In this document: piece by piece, positions 14,178 to 20,721 of the stretch
Position numbering within the stretch: position 1 is the first letter of the stretch
Layout of the letters: each line of letters starts with the position of its first letter
DNA from: Bordetella parapertussis
GTDB taxonomy: Bacteria; Pseudomonadota; Gammaproteobacteria; Burkholderiales; SG8-41
Length of the DNA: 20,721 nt
NCBI GenBank assembly: GCA_945870465.1
Contig: CAMBSS010000071.1
Coordinates: 1-20,721, forward strand
Direction of reading: 5' to 3'
The notes under the pieces: generated by a model
Seen by the model: only the letters and a program-made list of their open reading frames with translations
Told to the model about the DNA's origin: nothing
Databases searched by the model: none
Position numbers and translations under genes: made by a program

Positions 14178-15047
14178 ATGAAGCTGCTGCGTTATGGCAA
14201 GAACGGTTACGAAAAACCCGGCCTCCTGGATCATGCGGACCAGATTCGCGATCTCTCCGGCATCATCAACAATCTGGATGCGCAGACGATTACGCCCGCC
14301 GGACTCAAGAAACTGCGTGCGATCGACCCCGAGTCGCTGCCGCTGGTGAAGGGCAACCCGCGCCTCGGTGTCCCCTTTACCGGGATCAGCAAATTCGTGG
14401 CGGTCGGCCTCAATTACTCCGACCACGCCGCCGAAGCCGGCATGCCGGTGCCGAGCGAACCCATATTGTTTACCAAGGCGACCACGTCGATTACCGGCCC
14501 TAACGATCCGGTGGTATTGCCGCAAGACGCGCGCAAAGGCGACTGGGAAGTCGAACTCGCCATCGTGATCGGCAGCGTCGCGCGCTACGTGCCCGAAGAA
14601 CGCGCCCTCGACTATGTCGCCGGCTATTGCGTCACCAACGACGTTTCCGAGCGCAGTTTCCAGCTCGAGCGCGGCAGCCAGTGGGACCGCGGCAAGGGTT
14701 GCGACACCTTCGGCCCGCTCGGCCCCTATCTGGTGACGACCGAAGAAATTCCCAATCCGCAGGCGCTCGACATGTGGCTGGACCTGAACGGCCAGCGCAT
14801 GCAGACGGGCAATACGCGCACGATGATATTCGGTGCGGCTTTTCTCGTCAGCTATATCAGCCGTTTCATGACGCTGCTGCCAGGCGACGTGATTGCGACC
14901 GGCACCCCGCCTGGCGTCGGGCTCGGCAAAAAGCCGCCGGTTTACCTCAAGCCCGGCGACGTGATGACGCTGGGCCTCAAAGGCCTGGGCGAGCAGCGCC
15001 AGGAAGTGCGTGCATTCACGCCGGAGTTCTGGAAAAGCTATCCCTGA
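14178..15047 (+). CDS. Fumarylacetoacetate hydrolase (FAA) family protein, last gene of the operon
   Basis: A 289-residue FAA-family enzyme with the divalent-metal triad E124 and E126 (DWEVELAIVIG) and D155 (YCVTNDVSER), plus KGCDTFGPLGPYLV (173-186) and the ATGTPPGVGLG loop near 240. The family includes acylpyruvate and fumarylpyruvate hydrolases, 2-hydroxyhepta-2,4-diene-1,7-dioate isomerases and oxaloacetate decarboxylases; KFVAVGLNYSDHAAEAG is typical of the acylpyruvase-like subgroup. It would cleave or isomerise a 2,4-dioxo or 2-oxo acid from ring fission. AGGA lies 8 bases before ATG 14178; the 57-base gap from the reductase contains no convincing terminator. Confidence 0.93.
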   Translation: MKLLRYGKNGYEKPGLLDHADQIRDLSGIINNLDAQTITPAGLKKLRAIDPESLPLVKGNPRLGVPFTGISKFVAVGLNYSDHAAEAGMPVPSEPILFTKATTSITGPNDPVVLPQDARKGDWEVELAIVIGSVARYVPEERALDYVAGYCVTNDVSERSFQLERGSQWDRGKGCDTFGPLGPYLVTTEEIPNPQALDMWLDLNGQRMQTGNTRTMIFGAAFLVSYISRFMTLLPGDVIATGTPPGVGLGKKPPVYLKPGDVMTLGLKGLGEQRQEVRAFTPEFWKSYP

Positions 15048-15056
15048 GTTTACGTA

Positions 15057-15072
15057 GCAGCCACGCGGCTGC
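15057..15072 (+). terminator. Weak hairpin after the catabolic operon
   Basis: GCAGCC-ACGC-GGCTGC is a 6-bp GC-rich stem 9 bases after the FAA hydrolase stop. The first T-rich bases (TTCTTT) come ~10 bases later, so it is a poor intrinsic terminator. It may just be a 3' hairpin. Confidence 0.25.
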
Positions 15073-15091
15073 CGCCACCGCCTTCTTTAGC

Positions 15092-15125
15092 AAAAAAAAA
15101 CGCCCACCGGCAAAGCCGGTGGGCG
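15092..15125 (-). terminator. Intrinsic terminator of pckG
   Basis: CGCCCACCGGC (15101-15111), loop of 3, GCCGGTGGGCG (15115-15125): a perfect 11-bp GC-rich stem. On the minus strand it is followed directly by nine T (the A run at 15092-15100), the textbook layout. It begins 34 bases after the pckG stop. On the plus strand the T tract is on the wrong side, so it does not terminate the catabolic operon. Confidence 0.92.
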
Positions 15126-15158
15126 GTGGTAACCACTCGTAAGGAGAATTAGCGTGGG

Positions 15159-17000
<1,842 letters not shown>

Positions 17001-17325
17001 TACTTCACTTCTCCTGTCGGCGACCTGATTTTTCTAACGACCAGATGCTTTGGTAATCCGCCCGTTTGACGTAAACGGGCGTGAAAGGACGAAAATTCTA
17101 CCCCAAATCGATACCTGATTACCGGGTTCCAGCCGGCCTTAGGGCAAAAATATTAACCCTTATAACTTCAACAGGTTAACGCTTTAAATTGGAAGCCTTA
17201 CGGTAACTCCTGGGAGCGCTTCAGCGGCGCCGGCGGCGGCATGCGGGAACGGGGCTGCTCATTTATTCAGCAATCCGCCTTGGCGGGCGGGGGTGCCGCC
17301 CTGCCCGCCTTACGCGTGTAGCCGG
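17001..17325. other. Intergenic region between GST and pckG
   Basis: No gene is visible in these 325 bases. Toward pckG there is a weak minus-strand TAGAAT -10-like hexamer near 17096-17101 without a good -35, an A/T-rich patch at 17145-17190 and an inverted TTAACC...GGTTAA pair (17153-17158 and 17174-17179). Toward the GST there is a long GC-rich segment with GGCGGGC (17282-17288) and GCCCGCC (17303-17309), a possible 3' hairpin for the GST transcript without a T tract. Confidence 0.45.
17059..17081 (-). promoter_or_regulatory. Inverted repeat in the pckG leader
   Basis: CGCCCGTTT-GACGT-AAACGGGCG is a perfect 9-bp inverted repeat with a 5-base spacer, centred 70 bases upstream of the pckG start. 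It has no T tract. It could be a dimeric repressor operator or a 5'UTR hairpin controlling pckG. Confidence 0.45.
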
Positions 17326-18021
17326 CTAACGGCGGGTGAACTGAGTCTTGCCGAACAGGATATCGCGCGACTTGTCGTCGTGGGGCGCGTTATTCTGGGC
17401 GTCACACAAAACCTGCAGCCCCCGCACCACAGCCGGACGTGCATTGATCGCATCGAACCAGCGTTGCGCGTGCGGATACGCGGGCAAATCGACGCCGCGC
17501 TTGTCCGAGTTGCGCATCCATGGAAATACGGCCATGTCCGCAATTGAATACTCGTCGCCTGCCAGATAGGGGGTTTCGGCAAGTCGCGTATTCAGCACAT
17601 TCGTCAGCCGGTTCGCCTCGTTGGTGTAGCGCTCGATCGCGTAGGCTATTTTTTCGACGGCATAGGCGCGAAAATGATTGGCCTGCCCGAACATCGGACC
17701 GACGCCGCCCATCTGCCACATCAGCCATTGCAGCGCCGCGTAGCGTTCATGCAGGTCAAGCGGCAGAAATTTACCGGTTTTACCGGCCAGATAAATCAAT
17801 ATCGCGCCGGATTCGAACAACGAAATCGGCCTGCCGTCCGGACCGTCGTTATCGACTATCGCCGGCATGCGATTATTCGGGCTGATCTTGAGAAACGATG
17901 GTTTGAACTGGTCGCCGGCGCGAATGTTGATGCCGTGCACGCGGTAATGCAAGCCGCATTCCTCCAGCATGATATGCACTTTGTGGCCGTTGGGAGTCGG
18001 CCAGCTATAGAGATCGATCAT
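17326..18021 (-). CDS. Glutathione S-transferase, nu-class/YfcG-like disulfide-bond oxidoreductase
   Basis: A 231-residue GST matching E. coli YfcG throughout: MIDLYSWPTPNGHKVHIMLE at the start (Thr9 and Asn11 are the active-site residues of this class), KISPNNRMPAIVD and SLFESGAILIYLAGKTG for the glutathione-binding thioredoxin-like domain, then ALQWLMWQMGGVGPMFGQ and YSIADMAVFPW in the helical domain. These enzymes have weak transferase but strong disulfide reductase activity with glutathione. The ATG at 18021 follows GAGGAGA at 5-base spacing; a longer upstream frame lacks homology. It lies on the same strand as pckG but 325 bases before it, and is divergent from the second FAA hydrolase. 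Confidence 0.94.
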   Translation of the reverse strand: MIDLYSWPTPNGHKVHIMLEECGLHYRVHGINIRAGDQFKPSFLKISPNNRMPAIVDNDGPDGRPISLFESGAILIYLAGKTGKFLPLDLHERYAALQWLMWQMGGVGPMFGQANHFRAYAVEKIAYAIERYTNEANRLTNVLNTRLAETPYLAGDEYSIADMAVFPWMRNSDKRGVDLPAYPHAQRWFDAINARPAVVRGLQVLCDAQNNAPHDDKSRDILFGKTQFTRR

Positions 18022-18346
18022 TGCTTTCTCCTCGACTGTCGCCCGCGATACTACCAACAACATCCGGCAGCGGCAAACGGCGCGGCGGCTCGCCTGCCGC
18101 GGTAATGCTTGTTGCGCTTGCGCACAATCTTCATGCGCCAGCGTGACCACTGTGCCGCGCAACCTGGCTGCGGCGGTGAGCCCCGGCCCCATGCTTGCGG
18201 GATGGCTGATGACATTGTCGCCGTTCGGCTGACCGCTGGTCATCTGCGGTGGACTTAAAGTCGTCTATGATCTCTTGTTGCTGGCCATGTTCCGCCATGT
18301 GCGGCCGCCTGAAGAATCCAAAATAAGTACTGCCCGAGGAGAAACC
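18022..18346. other. Divergent intergenic region between GST and the second FAA hydrolase
   Basis: No gene is recognised in 325 bases. On the plus strand TATGAT (18265-18270) is a fair -10 box ~77 bases before the FAA start, without a good -35. An 11-base perfect palindrome GACTT-A-AAGTC (18252-18262) sits immediately upstream of it, where an activator or repressor could bind. No clear minus-strand promoter stands out. Confidence 0.4.
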
Positions 18347-19264
18347 ATGAAGCTGCTGACCTTTCGCCCCGCCCGTGCGCGCACCGGCCATTTCGGCGTG
18401 CTACTCGCCGACCAGCGGGTGCTCGACATCACTGCGCTGTCCGGCCGCAAATTGCCGGCGACGCTGCTGGAATGCATAGAGGACGGCGCAGAAGGATTAG
18501 CTGCCGTCAGAGCCGCGCTGGCGGATGCCGAAAGCGCGCTCAAGCGCGGCGAGCAACTGCCCCAGGTGTTTGCGCTGAGCGACATAACGCTGGAAGCCCC
18601 GCTCAAGCCGGGCAAGATCATGGCGGTGGGCAAGAATTACGCTGACCACGCTGCGGAAGGCGCCGGCGAGTTGTATACGCGCGTCGCCGGCTTCGTAAAG
18701 CTGACGAGTTGCGTGGTGGCACCCGGCACCACCGTACGCAAACCGGGCTGGACCGAAAGCTTCGACTATGAAAACGAGCTTGCCATCGTCATCGGCCGCC
18801 ATTGTTGCGACGTGCCTCCCGAGCAGGCCTATGACTGCGTATTCGGCTACACCATCATGAACGATCTGTCATGCCGCGACGTGCAGTTCACCGAACGCAA
18901 GGAAGGCAATATCTGCATCGGCAAAAATTTCCCGACGGCGGCGCCGCTGGGGCCGTGGATAGTTACCAAGGACGAAATTCCTGATCCGCATAACCTGCGC
19001 ATCGTCACGCGCGTCAATAGCGAAGTGCGCCAGGATTCGACCACGAAAAACCAGATATACAACATCCCGGCGCAAATCGCGTGGTATTCGCATGCCGGGT
19101 TCGAGCCCGGCGATCTGATTTCGAGCGGCACGCCTTCAGGCACCGGCATGGGCTACAAAGGGCCCGGGAGCTGGTACCTGCAAAACGGCGATCAGATCGA
19201 ATGCGAAATAGAAAAAATAGGCATCCTCGCCAACACGGTAACGACGCGCAAACGCCGCAGCTGA
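18347..19264 (+). CDS. Fumarylacetoacetate hydrolase (FAA) family protein (second copy)
   Basis: A 305-residue FAA-family enzyme with metal ligands E142 and E144 (FDYENELAIVIG) and D173 (IMNDLSCRD), KIMAVGKNYADHAAEG (90-105) and SGTPSGTGMGYKGPGSW near the C-terminus. The conserved Lys of the active site is in GKNFPTAAPLGPW. It belongs to a different subgroup from the copy at 14178 (LSCRDVQF versus VSERSFQL), so the two are not a recent duplication and probably act on different oxo-acids. ATG 18347 has GAGGAGA 4 bases upstream; an upstream in-frame ATG at 18275 is rejected. It stands alone on its strand and ends head-on against the third Bug gene with no spacer. Confidence 0.93.
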   Translation: MKLLTFRPARARTGHFGVLLADQRVLDITALSGRKLPATLLECIEDGAEGLAAVRAALADAESALKRGEQLPQVFALSDITLEAPLKPGKIMAVGKNYADHAAEGAGELYTRVAGFVKLTSCVVAPGTTVRKPGWTESFDYENELAIVIGRHCCDVPPEQAYDCVFGYTIMNDLSCRDVQFTERKEGNICIGKNFPTAAPLGPWIVTKDEIPDPHNLRIVTRVNSEVRQDSTTKNQIYNIPAQIAWYSHAGFEPGDLISSGTPSGTGMGYKGPGSWYLQNGDQIECEIEKIGILANTVTTRKRRS

Positions 19265-19269
19265 TCAGC
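19260..19269. repeat. Palindrome GCTGATCAGC holding both convergent stop codons
   Basis: This perfect 10-base palindrome contains the TGA of the plus-strand FAA hydrolase (19262-19264) and the TGA of the minus-strand Bug gene (19265-19267) back to back. There is no intergenic base and no terminator between these convergent genes. Confidence 0.7.
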
Positions 19270-20293
19270 GCCGGAAGGTGACGGTCTTCAGCACGCGCGC
19301 CCAGCGTTCGCGATCATATTCGACCTGCCGGCGGAACTCTTCGCTCGATCCCGGTGCCGGCAGCAGACCCTGCGCGATCAAAGTCCGCTGCAGCAGATCT
19401 TCCGCCAAGGCTCGGTTGATGTCGTAGTTGAGCAAGGACACGACCGCGGCCGGTGTACGCGCGGGCGCGAATATACCGAACCAGCCGCTGGCGTCGAAGT
19501 CCGCTACGCCGGCTTCCGCTATCGTTCCTATCTCGGCTACCGCGGGATGTCGCACCGCTGAAGCCATGGCGATGATTTTGATCTTGCTGCCCGCCAGATG
19601 CGGCAACACGGCGGCCAGCGGCACAAATCCGAGTTCAACCTGCCCCGTCAGTACGGCATTCATCGCGGGCAGGCTGCCGTTGTAATTGACGTGCACGATC
19701 TGCGCCCCGCTCATCGCCGCAAACAATTCGCCCGTCAAGTGCGATGTTGAACCATCGCCGGCTGAAGCGTAATTGATGCTGCCCGGCAGGCGGCGGGCAC
19801 GATCGATAATGTCGCGCAGATTTTCCCGCGGCCGTTCCGCCGCCGCAATCAACGCAATCGGCATGCGCGCAAACATCGCTACCGGCTGCAGATCGCGCAA
19901 AGCATCGAAATCCGGACTCGGATTCAGCGCCGGGAACACGGTAATCGTCGGATTGTCCGCGAATAGCAGGGTGTAGCCGTCCGCCGCGGATTGCGCGACA
20001 TAGCGTGTTCCGGCATTGGATTTACCCCGCACCTGGCGTTGCGTGTTGACCGGCTGGCCGAGGGCAGCAGCCAAAGTCTGCTGCAGTTGCTGCACCATGG
20101 TGTCGGTCAAAGACGGCGCCGACATGTTTTGCATGACACGGACCAGCTTGCTGATGCGCGGGATGCCGGCGATATCGGTCGAACCCGTCGCCGGGAACGG
20201 CAGCACCAGTTTGAGCGGCTGCTCGGGATATGCGGCGTGCGACCAGGAGATGTGGGCCAGCAACAGCCCTGCCGCGAGCAGGCGCACAGTCAC
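19265..20293 (-). CDS. Bug/TctC-family periplasmic solute-binding protein (third copy, divergent)
   Basis: A 342-residue Bug-family protein with a signal peptide at residues 1-20 (MTVRLLAAG..., cleavage after SHA) and family blocks [17 protein letters not shown] (27-43), [31 protein letters not shown] and [15 protein letters not shown]. Two departures from the family are visible. About 22 extra residues (43-64, containing MQNMSAPS) follow the GSTD loop. The usual ENRPGA-type motif is replaced by [13 protein letters not shown]. The ligand is therefore probably unusual. The start is GTG 20293, overlapping the aldehyde dehydrogenase TGA as GTGA, so the two are translationally coupled and likely work on the same substrate. 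A second GTG at 20287 is an alternative. Confidence 0.9.
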   Translation of the reverse strand: MTVRLLAAGLLLAHISWSHAAYPEQPLKLVLPFPATGSTDIAGIPRISKLVRVMQNMSAPSLTDTMVQQLQQTLAAALGQPVNTQRQVRGKSNAGTRYVAQSAADGYTLLFADNPTITVFPALNPSPDFDALRDLQPVAMFARMPIALIAAAERPRENLRDIIDRARRLPGSINYASAGDGSTSHLTGELFAAMSGAQIVHVNYNGSLPAMNAVLTGQVELGFVPLAAVLPHLAGSKIKIIAMASAVRHPAVAEIGTIAEAGVADFDASGWFGIFAPARTPAAVVSLLNYDINRALAEDLLQRTLIAQGLLPAPGSSEEFRRQVEYDRERWARVLKTVTFRR

Positions 20294-20721
20294 TGCGGCA
20301 ACTGGATCGATTTGACCTCGAGAAACTCTTCAAGGCCGTAGCGTCCGAGTTCGCGGCCATGTCCTGATTGCTTGTAACCACCGAAGGGCGCCAGCATGTT
20401 GAACGCCCCGCCATTGATATCGACGCGGCCGGTGCGCATGCGCCGCGCGACACGGTTCGCCCGCGCTTCATCCTGCGACCACACCGCGCCGGCGAGCCCA
20501 TAAACCGTACTGTTCGCCAGGCGCACGGCGTCATCCTCGTCTTTGTAGGTGAGGATGCTGATGACCGGCCCGAAGATTTCCTCCTGCGCAATCGTCATGT
20601 CCTCGGTGACGCGCCCGAATACCGTCGGTTGCACGTAATAACCTTTGGCCAGCCCCGCCGGCGCATCAGGACCGCCGAGCAGCAGTTCGGCACCTTCGGC
20701 AATGCCTTTCCTGATATAGCC
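20290..20721 (-). CDS. NAD(P)-dependent aldehyde dehydrogenase, C-terminal part (cut by window edge)
   Basis: The last 143 residues of an ALDH-superfamily enzyme (full length about 480); the frame is open through the edge at 20721, so the catalytic Cys and Glu lie outside. Visible family motifs are [10 protein letters not shown], the AQEEIFGPV motif, [20 protein letters not shown] and [20 protein letters not shown] near the end. It oxidises an aldehyde to an acid, substrate unknown. It overlaps the third Bug gene by 4 bases, a pairing that suggests uptake and oxidation of one compound. Confidence 0.93.
   Translation of the reverse strand, partial: GYIRKGIAEGAELLLGGPDAPAGLAKGYYVQPTVFGRVTEDMTIAQEEIFGPVISILTYKDEDDAVRLANSTVYGLAGAVWSQDEARANRVARRMRTGRVDINGGAFNMLAPFGGYKQSGHGRELGRYGLEEFLEVKSIQLPQ

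Noticed and set aside
15101..15125. The strong hairpin as terminator of the plus-strand operon
   Set aside because: The A tract precedes the stem on the plus strand, so the T tract works only for minus-strand transcription, i.e. pckG.
18022..18243. N-terminal extension of the GST
   Set aside because: Family alignment starts at MIDLY, with a strong GAGGAGA just before ATG 18021.

Overview
The window is almost entirely GC-rich betaproteobacterial-type DNA (Burkholderiales-like by gene content: yaeQ, GTP-dependent pckG, a nu-class GST and three orphan Bug/TctC solute-binding proteins). The exception is the first ~330 bases. They are strikingly AT-rich and encode a Lys/Glu/Met-rich fragment that looks to me like part of a crAss-like phage portal protein. 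The composition flips abruptly at about 327-336, so this end is either a mis-joined contig or a very recent junction.

Layout: 1-330 foreign AT-rich fragment; 331-546 no recognisable gene; 547-1307 yaeQ (+) convergent with a 64-aa hypothetical gene (-). From 1348 to 7857 a minus-strand array carries, in transcription order, an ACMSD-like amidohydrolase, a 3-hydroxyisobutyrate-dehydrogenase-type enzyme, a CocE/NonD serine hydrolase and two Bug/TctC binding proteins. A divergent promoter region (7858-8080) separates it from a tight plus-strand operon (8081-15047): three Gfo/Idh oxidoreductases, an LLM-class flavin monooxygenase, a group-D (acyl-CoA-dehydrogenase-fold) flavin monooxygenase with its flavin reductase, and an FAA-family hydrolase. 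Several junctions in that operon overlap. Then come pckG (-) with a clean intrinsic terminator, a YfcG-like GST (-), a second FAA-family hydrolase (+), and a third Bug protein translationally coupled to a truncated aldehyde dehydrogenase (-).

The divergent operons together look like an uncharacterised catabolic pathway for an aromatic or cyclic organic acid. Bug proteins would bind substrate in the periplasm, the hydrolase and amidohydrolase would deblock, hydrolyse or decarboxylate it, the oxygenases and dehydrogenases would oxidise it, and the FAA hydrolase would cleave a C-C bond in a ring-fission or acylpyruvate-type product. The substrate cannot be read from the sequence.

The most interesting hidden structure is a family of three 160-202 bp MITE-like repeats (2371-2572, 3550-3715, 6708-6867). 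Their termini are related inverted repeats beginning TA-GAAG...TCTCAAAA, and their interiors are built from CGCAGAT-like units. Two copies supply the TAG stop codon of a neighbouring gene and the third abuts a stop codon. One copy also supplies the start codon and first 21 residues of a Bug protein, and that gene is bracketed by two copies in opposite orientation.
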